Below are positions 17,535 to 28,637 of a stretch of 64,000 nt of DNA, in pieces. The stretch is from Prosthecobacter sp. Lineage in GTDB: Bacteria; Verrucomicrobiota; Verrucomicrobiia; Verrucomicrobiales; Verrucomicrobiaceae. The position numbers and the translations under genes are program-made. The stretch's first letter is position 1. Each line of letters begins with the position of its first letter. Location of the stretch: NCBI GenBank assembly GCA_019186985.1, contig JABARQ010000035.1, forward strand, positions 1 to 64,000, given 5' to 3'. The notes below the pieces were generated by a model. It ran no database searches. It saw only the letters and a program-made list of their open reading frames with translations, and had not been told where the DNA came from.

Positions 17535-17918
17535 TCAGGCCGAGAAGCTTTCGCCGCAGGAGCAGGTGACGACGGCGTTCGGGTTCTTCACCTTGAAGCC
17601 GCCCTGCTGCAGGTCGTCGCTGTAATCCAGTTCCGAGCCGGTGACAAAGAGGGCGCTTTTGGGATCGATGACGACGCGCACCTCATTGGACATTACCATG
17701 ATGTCGCGGCTGGCCGGGCCGTCGACGAGGTCCATCTTGTATTGCAGGCCGGAGCAGCCGCCGCCGACGACGGCCACGCGCAGGGCGCCATGCTCGGCAC
17801 GACCCTGTTTGGTGAGCAGGCTGGTGAGCTTGGCGGCGGCGCTGGGCATCACCTTGATCAGCTTTTCGTTGCCGATCTTGTAGGCGGGGGCGGCGGGTGC
17901 TGGAGTCGTTTCGGACAT
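17535..17918 (-). CDS. A-type Fe-S carrier (IscA/ErpA family)
   Basis: The 127-aa protein has the three conserved cysteines of A-type carriers: Cys55 in GGGCSGLQY, and Cys119 and Cys121 in the C-terminal TCSCGESF. A low-complexity Pro/Ala start (1-13) precedes the domain. It would carry a [2Fe-2S] or [4Fe-4S] cluster to apo-enzymes in the cytoplasm. It sits between hslO and the hscB-like gene with gaps of 16 and 6 bp, so the three probably form one operon for protein and cluster repair. Confidence 0.93.
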   Translation of the reverse strand: MSETTPAPAAPAYKIGNEKLIKVMPSAAAKLTSLLTKQGRAEHGALRVAVVGGGCSGLQYKMDLVDGPASRDIMVMSNEVRVVIDPKSALFVTGSELDYSDDLQQGGFKVKNPNAVVTCSCGESFSA

Positions 17919-17934
17919 CGGGAGGATTTACGTT

Positions 17935-18735
17935 TCAAGCCTTGGCCTGAGCTGCCAGCCATTGTTCGAAGGCCGCCTTGGGGGCCCTGTATTTGGCGCC
18001 ACAACGGGGGCAGGTGAGATCGGCGTGGCCGTCTTCGAAGATGTAGTCCAGGTCCTCCTTGCCCAGGCGGCTGAGCATCGGGAACATGCGGTCCAGGGTG
18101 CAGCCGCATTCCAGGCGGCAGGCGCGGGTTTCCAGAAGCGAAAGCTGCTCGCCCTTGTCGAGTTCGGGCAGGTCTTCCTCCCGCAGGCCGTTGAGCCATT
18201 CCAGGTCGGCGTCGGGCTCGGCGGAGATCTGGACGAAATCCTCGTCCGGCAGCCGGAAATAACGGGTGGGGCGCTGCTCGCTCTGGGTGTAAAACTGCTC
18301 GACGGCGTGCAGCATGTCGGTGCCGGCGAACTCGATCATGCTCTGGCGCGCGGGTTGGTTAGGCCGGCTGGTCTGGGCGATGAGAAGGGACTTGCCCATG
18401 TCCTTGACGTCGTCGGTGAAGAGGCGGCCGGTGACGTTGGCGACCGGGTAGCCGCCGCCGGTGACAAAGAGGTTCAGCATCGGTTCCTGGAGGTGGATGG
18501 TCCAGGCGCAGCGCTCGTCATGCGGCCGTGAGGCGAGGTGCAGGGAGACGGCCGCCAGAGTCTCCTTCAGCATCGTGTCGAGCTTCTCCTCATGCTGCAG
18601 GCCGTGTTGCATGAGGTGCAGGTAGTAGTCCATGTAGAGGTCGGTGAAACGTCCGCGGACGAGCAGGCAGTTTCTGCCCCGGACGAAGTAGGAGCGGAGC
18701 TCGATGATGGCTGGGCCGTTCTCGTTGTCTGACAT
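17935..18735 (-). CDS. hslO: Redox-regulated chaperone Hsp33
   Basis: The 266-aa protein matches Hsp33 in length and layout. The C-terminal zinc site is Cys-x-Cys (LECGCTLDR) plus Cys-x-x-Cys (LTCPRCGAKY). These four cysteines release zinc and form disulfides under oxidative stress, which switches on holdase activity. The N-terminal part has the family's VRGRFTDLY and VTGGGYPVANVTGRL strands. It is first gene of the likely hslO-iscA-hscB operon, linking oxidative protein damage and Fe-S repair. Confidence 0.9.
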   Translation of the reverse strand: MSDNENGPAIIELRSYFVRGRNCLLVRGRFTDLYMDYYLHLMQHGLQHEEKLDTMLKETLAAVSLHLASRPHDERCAWTIHLQEPMLNLFVTGGGYPVANVTGRLFTDDVKDMGKSLLIAQTSRPNQPARQSMIEFAGTDMLHAVEQFYTQSEQRPTRYFRLPDEDFVQISAEPDADLEWLNGLREEDLPELDKGEQLSLLETRACRLECGCTLDRMFPMLSRLGKEDLDYIFEDGHADLTCPRCGAKYRAPKAAFEQWLAAQAKA

Positions 18736-18749
18736 GGCTGGCGGCTTTG

Positions 18750-18795
18750 GAAAAACAAAGGGCGGAGGGCTGCATGATGGCAGGCCCTCCGCCCC
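18750..18795 (-). terminator. Rho-independent terminator of the DUF1080 gene
   Basis: On the minus strand an 11-bp perfect GC stem (GGGCGGAGGGC with GCCCTCCGCCC) with a short loop is followed by TTTGTTTTT. It lies just after the stop of the DUF1080 gene and before hslO. Confidence 0.85.
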
Positions 18796-18806
18796 GTGGG
18801 AAGTGA

Positions 18807-19505
18807 TCAGAGGGGCTTGATGGAGATGTCCTTGTAGAAGGTCACGCTCTTGGGGTCATGCCCCTGGATGCCGATGGTGCCCTCGCTCAGCTTGCGGCCG
18901 GGCATGTTCTGCAGCTCCTTGGCAGGATCCCAGCCTTCCGGCTCGGTGAAGTCCACGGTGGTCTCGCCATTGACCTTGAGGGTGATGTGCCTGCCTTCGA
19001 CGCGGATGACGTAGTCGAACCATTCGTTGTCCTTGCTCGGTGCGGCGGGGACCTTGATGTGCTTGCCGCCCTTGGGCTCGGCCTGGCCTTCCTTGAGCGC
19101 CAGGATGTTGATCACGCCGTAAAGGCTGCCGGTCTTCTTCGGGTCGGTGTGGGTACTGTTCACCTGGCATTCATAGCCGGCGTCAGGCCAGCCGGTGGCC
19201 TGGTACTTGGTGTGGAAATACACGCCGCTGTTGCCGCCCTCGGTGGTCTTCACCTTGAGCCTGAGCTCGAAGTTCTTGAAGCTGGCGTTGCCGTCGTTGC
19301 CGACATAGAAAAGATGGGCGCGGCCGCCGGCCACCTTGAGCTCGCCGTTTTCCACGGTGAACACGCCGGGGACTTCATCGTTGGACTTCCAGCCGCTGAG
19401 GTCCTTGCCGTTGAACAGGGAGATCCAGCCGTCGTTGTCCGCAGCCGGGGCCGCGGCGGTGATCAGGGCGGCCACAAGGGCCAGGAGGGGTTGGTACAGT
19501 TTCAT
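18807..19505 (-). CDS. Exported DUF1080 (3-keto-disaccharide hydrolase-like) protein
   Basis: The 232-aa protein has a signal peptide (MKLYQPLLALVAALITAAAPA) and the DUF1080 jelly-roll hallmarks: WISLFNGKDLSGWK near the start, FELRLKVKTTEGGNSGVYFHT in the middle, and GTIGIQGHDPKSVTFYKDISIKPL at the end. The family is very abundant in Verrucomicrobiota and Planctomycetota and includes enzymes that act on 3-keto-glycosides. The start at 19505 is chosen for its signal peptide; a longer frame runs through unrelated spacer sequence. It is a stand-alone gene with its own terminator. Confidence 0.9.
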   Translation of the reverse strand: MKLYQPLLALVAALITAAAPAADNDGWISLFNGKDLSGWKSNDEVPGVFTVENGELKVAGGRAHLFYVGNDGNASFKNFELRLKVKTTEGGNSGVYFHTKYQATGWPDAGYECQVNSTHTDPKKTGSLYGVINILALKEGQAEPKGGKHIKVPAAPSKDNEWFDYVIRVEGRHITLKVNGETTVDFTEPEGWDPAKELQNMPGRKLSEGTIGIQGHDPKSVTFYKDISIKPL

Positions 19506-19570
19506 GGAGGCGGCGCTGATACATGGGAGGTCGCGGCTTGTCCAGTGGCGGACGCGGGTCGGCCGGGCAT

Positions 19571-19604
19571 GAAAAAGCCCCGGAATCCAGGGGACTCCGG
19601 GGCA
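19571..19604 (-). terminator. Rho-independent terminator of the TonB-receptor gene
   Basis: On the minus strand GCCCCGGA pairs with TCCGGGGC around a short loop and is followed by TTTTTC, just after the receptor stop. Confidence 0.8.
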
Positions 19605-19617
19605 GGGGAGGTCGCTT

Positions 19618-21513
19618 TTAGAAACGGATCCTCGCGCCGACGTAGGCGCCGGTGTCGAGGGCCGGGAAGCCGGGGATCTCCTCATACTGCTCGCCAAGGA
19701 GGTTCTCGATGCGGCCATAGAGCTCGAAATTCCGGCAGATTCTCCAGCTGGCGCTCAGGCGGACGTTGAGGAAGTCCTCCACGTCACGCTGGGCGAAGGT
19801 CTGGGGATCAAAGTCCTCGCGGTCGATGACATACACGGCGCTGAGGCTGACGCTGACATCGCGATGCGGCCGCAGGGTGATGCCGCCGCTCAGCGAATGG
19901 CTGGGACGGCGGACGAGCCGGTCGTTGTTGGTGTCATCGCGTGCCTCCAGCCAGGTGTGGTTGAAGTCCAGGCTGAAGGCGTTGCAGGGCGTCCAGACCA
20001 GGCCGGACTCGACGCCCTGGGTGGTCGCCTCGCCCACCGCCTGGGGCACGAAGGCCGGAGGCGGATACTGGTAGGTGTCCTGGATGTCGTTGCGGAAGCC
20101 GGTGGCATGCAGGACGAGGCGGTTGCCGAACCAAGGTTGCTCAAGACCGATCTCGTAGCCGCGGCTGCGCTCGGGCTTCACCAGGAAGGGGTTGCCGAAG
20201 AACACCGGCGTGATGTCCTGCGGGGTGGGCGGCGTGTAGGCGGTGCCGTAGTTGGCGTGCAGCAGGGTGCGCAGCACGGGGACCCGGTAGCTCAGTCCGG
20301 CGCGCCAGGTGAAGGCGTCGTCAAAGTCCGAGTAGGCGTCGAACCGCCCGCCGGTGACCAGGTTCAGCCCGGGCAGGATCTCGGCCTGGCTCTGCAGGTA
20401 GAGCGCCCAGTTGGTCTGGTTCTGGTCGATGTCCACCACGCCGGTGTTGTCATTGAAGCGCGTGTGGTTCTGATCCTGAAGCCAGGCGCCGCCGGTCAGC
20501 GTCCAGTGGTCCGTGACCTTCACCACGCTCTGGTATTCCAGCCAGTCGTTGTGCGAGGTGACGCGGTTGTTGACCTGGAAGAAGCCGGTGAAGCCGCTGG
20601 CGACCTGGCGGAACTGGCTGTGCGAGTAGGTGAGCGACTGCTGCCAGCGCTCGTTCACGTCCCAGACGAGGCGCGGCGACACGCTCCAGAACTCCGTCAG
20701 CAGGTGGTCGTCGCGGTCATTGGCAAACCGGGTGCCGGGCACGCCGACCTCCGCCGTGTAGTAGCGGGTGTCGAGGTCGAACCGAAGGCCGTCGGCGATC
20801 TGGTAGCCAATGCGGCCCGCGAGGTTGGACTGCTCAAACCCACTGTTCACGCGCTGGCCCTGGATGTCGGTACGGCTGGCTTCAAAGGCCCAGTCGAGGT
20901 CTCCTGCGGCGCCGAGGGTGCTGAAGCCTTCGCGGAAGGTGCCATAGCTGCCGGCTTCAAAGAAAGTGGTGGTTTCCGGCTTCTTCAGCCCACGTCCGCT
21001 GCGGGTGATGACGTTGATGACCCCCCCCATGGTCCGGCCTCCGTAAAGGCTGGCGGCGGGACCTCGCAGCACCTCCACACGCTCGACGTTGTCGAGCGCC
21101 AGGGTTTCGAGGTTGAACGAGCCCGCGAGGTTGTAGGGCACGGGGCGGCCGTCGATGAGCAGCATGGTGTCCTTGGTGGCCGTGCCGCGGGTGAGCACGG
21201 TGGCCACATTGCCGGTGACGCCGGGGTTGAGCAATGTCAGGCCCGGCACGCTGCGCAGGGCGTCCGGCAGCATCCGGAACTGCTTGTCCTCAATCTCCTG
21301 CCGGGTGATGACCGTGATGCTGGAGGCGGTCTTGCCGGTCTCGGTCTGCGTCTTGGTGGCGGTGACCACCGTGGGCGGCAGTTCCTGGGGCGGGGCCTTG
21401 TCCGGGTTGTTATTCTTGTCCTGTTCCTGGGCGGAGAGCACGGGGCTTCCGCACAGGCTGAGTCCTGCCAGGGCGGCATAGGCCGGCCACAGGCGCGTAT
21501 TGCGTCGTTTCAT
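19618..21513 (-). CDS. btuB: TonB-dependent outer-membrane receptor, BtuB-like
   Basis: The 631-aa protein has a signal peptide and then a TonB-box-like PPTVVTATKTQ. A plug domain follows (ITRQEIEDKQFRMLPDALRSVPGL, TVLTRGTATKDTMLLIDGRPV, ERVEVLRGPAASLYGGRTMGGVINVITR), then a 22-strand barrel ending in the aromatic-terminated GARIRF. The plug and size fit the BtuB/vitamin B12 subgroup. That assignment is supported by the probable cobalamin riboswitch in its leader. Cobalamin import is inferred; other corrinoids or siderophores are possible. The Met at 21513 starts the signal peptide. Confidence 0.85.
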   Translation of the reverse strand: MKRRNTRLWPAYAALAGLSLCGSPVLSAQEQDKNNNPDKAPPQELPPTVVTATKTQTETGKTASSITVITRQEIEDKQFRMLPDALRSVPGLTLLNPGVTGNVATVLTRGTATKDTMLLIDGRPVPYNLAGSFNLETLALDNVERVEVLRGPAASLYGGRTMGGVINVITRSGRGLKKPETTTFFEAGSYGTFREGFSTLGAAGDLDWAFEASRTDIQGQRVNSGFEQSNLAGRIGYQIADGLRFDLDTRYYTAEVGVPGTRFANDRDDHLLTEFWSVSPRLVWDVNERWQQSLTYSHSQFRQVASGFTGFFQVNNRVTSHNDWLEYQSVVKVTDHWTLTGGAWLQDQNHTRFNDNTGVVDIDQNQTNWALYLQSQAEILPGLNLVTGGRFDAYSDFDDAFTWRAGLSYRVPVLRTLLHANYGTAYTPPTPQDITPVFFGNPFLVKPERSRGYEIGLEQPWFGNRLVLHATGFRNDIQDTYQYPPPAFVPQAVGEATTQGVESGLVWTPCNAFSLDFNHTWLEARDDTNNDRLVRRPSHSLSGGITLRPHRDVSVSLSAVYVIDREDFDPQTFAQRDVEDFLNVRLSASWRICRNFELYGRIENLLGEQYEEIPGFPALDTGAYVGARIRF

Positions 21514-21663
21514 GTTGTCTTGCTGGGTCTGGCAAGAACGAGCGCCCGCACCGGCTGCGCCCTTTGGCTGGGACGGCGGCGCGGGGAGGTCGATCCCACC
21601 CTTCATTGTTGCGATGAAGTTTGTCCCCGCGTTCCTCCATCCGGAGGGGCGGGAGTGAGCGTT

Positions 21664-21878
21664 TCGCAGCGAGATATTCGGACTCCGGGTTTGTGCGTGG
21701 AGGAAGCCACGCGCCTCTCCAGCTCGCCTTCACCGGAAGCGGACTTCCGATTGGCTTCACCTGTGCGGCATCACTGCCGGACGCGTTGCTGGATTGTGAC
21801 CCGATACCGCAGCGCCACTGTGACCGGTTCTCACGGTCTTCCCTGCATCTGCGAAACGGCTGCCGGCACCGTTCATCA
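21664..21878 (-). promoter_or_regulatory. Probable cobalamin riboswitch in the leader of the TonB receptor
   Basis: Read on the minus strand, the leader has in order GGTGCC, GCAGGGAA, an ACCGTGAGAACCGGT stem, CAGTGGCGCTGCGG, a long middle with GAAGCC, and finally GGAGTCCGAATATCTCGC. These follow the order of conserved boxes of the cobalamin (B12) aptamer, and the last is like the GAGxCxGGAxACCUGC box. The downstream gene is a BtuB-type receptor, the commonest target. I matched by eye, so edges are approximate. About 150 bp separate it from the start codon. Confidence 0.65.
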
Positions 21879-22056
21879 CGGCACCGGACGGATAAAGAAA
21901 ACGGGTCGCTGTGCAGCGGCCCGCCATGCCTTGCTTATGAACCCTTCGGAAAAGGATGGCAAGGACGGGCTGCTTGCTGGCCGGGAAAGGGCAGGGGAGA
22001 GAGGGGGAATTCGGGCTTGCCAGGTGCTGCCGGGGTGCCTCATACTGACAGATCCC

Positions 22057-22227
22057 ATGCCCTCCGACTTCCAGTCCAGCGCGGCCGTCGTCATCGTTTT
22101 GGTGACGGCCCTGGCCTTTGTCTGGCGGGCGGTTTCGCGGGCCGGAAAGCAGGGTTGCGGCGGCGGTTGCGGCTGCGACCTGAAACCGCGCTCGAAGCCC
22201 GGGGTGAAAACTCCTGGAAGCCCGTAA
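22057..22227 (+). CDS. Small FeoB-associated-type Cys-rich membrane protein
   Basis: The 56-aa protein has one membrane segment (AAVVIVLVTALAFVWRAV) followed by a short basic stretch and a Cys/Gly cluster (KQGCGGGCGCDLK). This layout matches the small proteins usually found beside feoAB, which may help ferrous iron transport. No feo gene is in the window. It lies 20 bp before the Rex site of the atp operon, and nothing shows it belongs to that operon. Confidence 0.65.
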   Translation: MPSDFQSSAAVVIVLVTALAFVWRAVSRAGKQGCGGGCGCDLKPRSKPGVKTPGSP

Positions 22228-22246
22228 AATCAAGGCTTCGGCGACT

Positions 22247-22264
22247 TTGTGAAATTTTTCACAA
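22247..22264. promoter_or_regulatory. Rex-type operator upstream of atpB
   Basis: The 18-bp palindrome TTGTGAAATTTTTCACAA is an exact fit to the Rex consensus TTGTGAA-N4-TTCACAA. It lies about 70 bp upstream of atpB and after the end of the small Cys-rich gene. Rex represses when the NADH/NAD+ ratio is low. An equally exact site precedes nuoH, and no other copy was noticed. Confidence 0.8.
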
Positions 22265-22333
22265 ATAAACCTTGCCTCTCCCGGTCCCCCTGCTAAAAAC
22301 CCCGCCCGCAACCTTCCCGCCCTGATCAAACGT

Positions 22334-23215
22334 ATGGCATTGACCTCCTCCGCTGATTTTCTCTTGCCGATGCTCGCGAACGTGAGCCCCAAGGCTGCGG
22401 AGATGGGTTTGTTCAGCTTCCTGACCAACTCGGTCATCGTCGCGCTCTGCGTGCTCGGCATTGTGTTCTTCTTCTCCAAGAAGGCGACCACCAACATGAC
22501 CCTGGTGCCGCACAAGGCGCAGAACCTTTTCGAATTCCTGGTGGAGTTCCTCTACGGCCGCGTGGAGGGCATCGTCGGTGTCAAGCAGGCCAAGCTGGCC
22601 TTCCCGCTTCTGGGCACCCTCTTCATCTACATTCTCACCTCCAACTGGTTCGGCCTGATCCCTGGCGTCGGCACCATTGGTTTCGGTCACGCCGAGGGCT
22701 TTCTTACTCTTGACCCAGCTCACTTGGAACCACTCCTTCGTCCGCCCACAGCAGACCTAAATGCCACCATCGGCTTGGCACTTTCTTCATTCCTGGTCTG
22801 GCTTTTCCTCACCATCAAGGAGGTCGGTGTTTGGGGTTTCATCGTCCACACTTTCGGCCCAAAGGGTGGCCTCAAAGGAGTCATGGGCATTGCGGTTGCG
22901 ATCGTGTTTCTCTTCGTGGGTGTCATTGAGATCGTTTCCATCGCCATCCGTCCGGTGACTCTGTCCATCCGTCTCTTCGGTAACATCTTCGCTGGTGAGA
23001 ATGTCCTGCACACCATGAGCGACCTTCTAAACAATCAGGGTCCGATAGTGAGCTTCTTGGGCAGCATCGCCTTGCCTCTACCCTTCTATTTCATGGAACT
23101 CCTGGTTGGTTTGCTCCAGGCTGTGGTCTTCACTCTTCTCTGCTCCGTTTACATTCAGCTTTCCACCACTCACGACGATCACGGTCATGAGGAGGGCGGT
23201 GACCACCACCACTGA
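22334..23215 (+). CDS. atpB: ATP synthase F0 subunit a
   Basis: The 293-aa integral membrane protein forms the proton half-channels against the c-ring. The essential Arg213 is in the family motif TLSIRLFGNIFAGE, and the PLPFYFMELLVGLLQAVVF helix near the end is conserved. The C-terminus is His/Asp-rich (HDDHGHEEGGDHHH), which is unusual. Codon use changes near 22690: the first part ends mostly in C/G, while the rest is less biased. It is the first gene of the atp operon, about 70 bp after the Rex site; no atpI precedes it. Confidence 0.96.
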   Translation: MALTSSADFLLPMLANVSPKAAEMGLFSFLTNSVIVALCVLGIVFFFSKKATTNMTLVPHKAQNLFEFLVEFLYGRVEGIVGVKQAKLAFPLLGTLFIYILTSNWFGLIPGVGTIGFGHAEGFLTLDPAHLEPLLRPPTADLNATIGLALSSFLVWLFLTIKEVGVWGFIVHTFGPKGGLKGVMGIAVAIVFLFVGVIEIVSIAIRPVTLSIRLFGNIFAGENVLHTMSDLLNNQGPIVSFLGSIALPLPFYFMELLVGLLQAVVFTLLCSVYIQLSTTHDDHGHEEGGDHHH

Positions 23216-23289
23216 GAACCCATTTGACCGCAGGACCATGCGCAATGTGTGGATGAGGTCGAGACAACACAACTAAACACACAACTACT

Positions 23290-23541
23290 ATGACAATCGA
23301 ACTCCTCTCTATGGCCCAGGCTGCTGCTGCTCACGCTGCTGAAGCTTCTGGCGTTACTGGTAACCTGACGATGGCTATCGGCGGTGCTGGCGCCGCCATC
23401 GGCGTGGGCCTCATCGGCTCCAAGGCTGTCGAAGCCGTCGGTCGCAACCCCGGCGCTTTCGGCAACATCCTGACCCTTGGCATCATCGGCATGGCCCTCG
23501 CTGAAGGTCTCGGCATTATCGCCTACCTCGGTGGATTCTAA
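23290..23541 (+). CDS. atpE: ATP synthase F0 subunit c
   Basis: The 83-aa proteolipid has two hydrophobic helices. Helix 1 has a Gly-rich packing motif (GGAGAAIGVGLIGSKAVEAVGRNP) and helix 2 the ion-carrying Glu72 in MALAEGLGII. The Gln and the Ser/Thr after the Glu that mark sodium rings are missing (Glu is followed by Gly), so the enzyme should use protons. The N-terminal 20 residues before helix 1 are Ala/His-rich. It is followed by a strong hairpin that may raise c-subunit output. Confidence 0.96.
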   Translation: MTIELLSMAQAAAAHAAEASGVTGNLTMAIGGAGAAIGVGLIGSKAVEAVGRNPGAFGNILTLGIIGMALAEGLGIIAYLGGF

Positions 23542-23553
23542 TTAGCCTCTCCC

Positions 23554-23584
23554 GTGCAGCGGATTGAACGACAATCCGCTGCAC
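23554..23584 (+). other. Perfect 13-bp hairpin between atpE and atpF
   Basis: GTGCAGCGGATTG and CAATCCGCTGCAC form a perfect stem with a 5-base loop. No U-run follows, so it is not a clear terminator. Its place after the c-subunit gene fits an mRNA stabiliser or processing element giving more atpE product than its neighbours. Confidence 0.7.
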
Positions 23585-23640
23585 ACATTGCTCCGCAGTT
23601 CTCATTTTAGCCTGTTCCAGATTTCTTTCCCTTTCTGATT

Positions 23641-24177
23641 ATGCTTTCCACCATGCCCATCATTGCCGCCAGCAAGGTCGATGAAATCGCCGGTAAATTT
23701 GGCCTCGCATGGGGAAAGTTTTTCGCACAGGTCATTATCTTCTGGATCGTTTTCATGGTCCTCAAGAAGTTCGCCTTCGGCCCCATCCTGGCCATGCTCG
23801 AACAGCGCCGCCAGCGCATCGCCGATGGCGAAGCCAAGCTTGAAAAGATCGCCCGCGACCTCGCTGAGGCCGAGAAAAACGCCAAGAACCTGCTCGACAA
23901 GGCCAATGATGACGCCGCCCGCCTGATCAAGGAAGCCGGCGACAGCGCCAAGTCCCTCGCTGAAAAGCGCCAGCAGGAGGCCATCCATGAGGCCAACCAG
24001 ATCATCGCCAAGGCCCGCGAAGCCGCCCAGCTCGAGCACGAGCAGCTCATGTCCCAGCTGAAGCGTGAGTTCGGCCGCATGGTCGCCGACGCCACCAGCC
24101 GCGTCACCGGCAAGGTCCTCAACTCCGACGACCAGAGCCGCATCAACCAGGAAACCGCCGCCCAGGTCTCCCTGTAA
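23641..24177 (+). CDS. atpF: ATP synthase F0 subunit b
   Basis: The 178-aa protein has one membrane helix (FFAQVIIFWIVFMVLKKFAF, about 27-46) followed by a long charged coiled coil (RRQRIADGEAKLEKIARDLAEAEKNAKNLLDKANDDAARLI). This is the peripheral stalk that links F0 to F1 through the delta subunit. ATG at 23641 is used; a second Met five codons later is also possible. There is a single b gene, not a b/b' pair. Confidence 0.93.
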   Translation: MLSTMPIIAASKVDEIAGKFGLAWGKFFAQVIIFWIVFMVLKKFAFGPILAMLEQRRQRIADGEAKLEKIARDLAEAEKNAKNLLDKANDDAARLIKEAGDSAKSLAEKRQQEAIHEANQIIAKAREAAQLEHEQLMSQLKREFGRMVADATSRVTGKVLNSDDQSRINQETAAQVSL

Positions 24178-24214
24178 TCCCTTTCGCTGAGAAACCCGAA
24201 CCGCGCCTCAGTCC

Positions 24215-24610
24215 ATGAAAATCAGCAAGGAAGTCCGCCGCACCTCACGCCAGCTCTTCAAGGCCTGCCTGAACAATGGCAGCCTCGACGAAAGCCGCGT
24301 GCGCCAGGTCGTGGCGAAGATTGCTGAGGCCCGTCCGCGTTCCTGCGTCGCCATCCTCAACAGCTTCTCCGCCCTCGTGAAGGCGGAGCTGGACCGCCAG
24401 CGCGCCCTGGTGGAAAGCGCCTCCTCCCTGACGCCTGACATCCAGGTCCAGCTGCAGAAGAGCCTCTCCGCCAAATATGGCCGCCCGCTCACCCTGGATT
24501 TCCAGGTCCGCCCCGAACTCCTCGGCGGCATCCGTGTCCGCGTCGGCTCCGATGTCTGGGACGGCAGCGTCAAAGCCCGTCTCGAATCCCTCAAGGCCTC
24601 CCTCGCCTGA
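24215..24610 (+). CDS. atpH: ATP synthase F1 subunit delta (short form)
   Basis: The 131-aa protein lies between atpF and atpA and ends with the conserved delta/OSCP tail (VRPELLGGIRVRVGSDVWDGSVKARLESL). Usual delta subunits have about 175-185 residues, so the N-terminal six-helix domain is much reduced. Residues 1-60 are helical and basic. It should still join the b stalk to the top of F1, but the contact with alpha would be altered. No frameshift is apparent that would restore a longer protein. Confidence 0.9.
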   Translation: MKISKEVRRTSRQLFKACLNNGSLDESRVRQVVAKIAEARPRSCVAILNSFSALVKAELDRQRALVESASSLTPDIQVQLQKSLSAKYGRPLTLDFQVRPELLGGIRVRVGSDVWDGSVKARLESLKASLA

Positions 24611-24664
24611 TCCTATTTTTGCTAAACGTCCCTCTCCCTCCTCCTTTACCCCAATAGTCGAACC

Positions 24665-26194
<1,530 letters not shown>

Positions 26195-26234
26195 TCCTCC
26201 AGTCCTCAGCTCCCAGATTTAAGCTCTCCGCTCC

Positions 26235-27116
26235 ATGCCCTCCACCCGCGACATCCGCCGCCGAATCAAATCGGTCAAGAACACGGCCCAGATCACCAAG
26301 GCCATGCAGCTCGTCGCGGCTGCGAAGATGAAGAAGGCGCAGGACCAGGCCGCCAACGGCCGTCACTACGCCGAGATGATGAACAAGATCCTCGTCGCCC
26401 TCAAGGAGAGCGCCGAGGAGGGCATTCATCCCTACTTCGCCGAAGGCAAGGGCAGCAAGACGCTGGTTCTGGTCATCGCCACGGACAAAGGTCTCTGCGG
26501 TGCCCTGAACACCAACCTCCTCAAAAAGCTGGTCAACAGCAAGATCGAGGGCGAGGTCGAATACGTCACCATCGGCCGCAAGGCCTCCCAGGGGCTGGCC
26601 CGTCTGCGCAAGAAGCTGATCGCCGACTTCCCGGTCAAGGATCCGGCGAAGTTCGCGGAAGTCCGCACGGTCGGCAAGTTCATCCAGGACAAGTTCCTGA
26701 CGGGTGAATACAAGGCCGTCCACATCGCCTTCAACAACTTCATCAACACGGTCACCCAGGTGCCGAGCATCGAGCAGCTCCTGCCGGTGAATCCGGTGAC
26801 CCTCGGTGGCAAGCGCGGCTTTGATGAAACCTCCAAGGAGGTCAACGCCGCCGAGCTGCCGCAATACACCTTCGAGCCCGGCGCCGCCGTGGTCTTTGAA
26901 ACCGTTCTGCCGCAGTATGTGAACGGCACGCTTTATCAGATGCTGCTGGAAGCCCGCGCCTCCGAGCACTCCAGCCGGATGGTGGCCATGAAAAACGCCA
27001 CCGACAACGCCAAGCAGATGCTCAAGGACCTCAGCCTCGAGTACAACAAGCTGCGCCAGGCCGCCATCACCAACGAACTTCTCGAAATCACCACCGCCAA
27101 GATGGCCCTCGAATAG
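26235..27116 (+). CDS. atpG: ATP synthase F1 subunit gamma
   Basis: The 293-aa central-stalk subunit has the conserved N-terminal helix (TRDIRRRIKSVKNTAQITKAMQLVAAAKMKKAQ), the TDKGLCGALN motif and the C-terminal helix (SEHSSRMVAMKNATDNAKQML, ITNELLEI) that rotates within the alpha/beta hexamer. Length is typical. Confidence 0.97.
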   Translation: MPSTRDIRRRIKSVKNTAQITKAMQLVAAAKMKKAQDQAANGRHYAEMMNKILVALKESAEEGIHPYFAEGKGSKTLVLVIATDKGLCGALNTNLLKKLVNSKIEGEVEYVTIGRKASQGLARLRKKLIADFPVKDPAKFAEVRTVGKFIQDKFLTGEYKAVHIAFNNFINTVTQVPSIEQLLPVNPVTLGGKRGFDETSKEVNAAELPQYTFEPGAAVVFETVLPQYVNGTLYQMLLEARASEHSSRMVAMKNATDNAKQMLKDLSLEYNKLRQAAITNELLEITTAKMALE

Positions 27117-27144
27117 GCTACTTGACCCTCTCTCGACTCCCTGA

Positions 27145-28629
<1,485 letters not shown>

Positions 28630-28637
28630 TCCGCGTT

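Noticed and set aside
19864-22227. 787-codon plus-strand frame through the TonB receptor and leader
   Set aside because: Its first part is the antisense of the receptor. Only the last 56 codons (from 22057) look like a real small protein.
23290-23541. Sodium-type c-ring
   Set aside because: The residue after the ion-binding Glu72 is Gly and there is no Gln at the helix-1 position, so the Na+ ligand set is absent.
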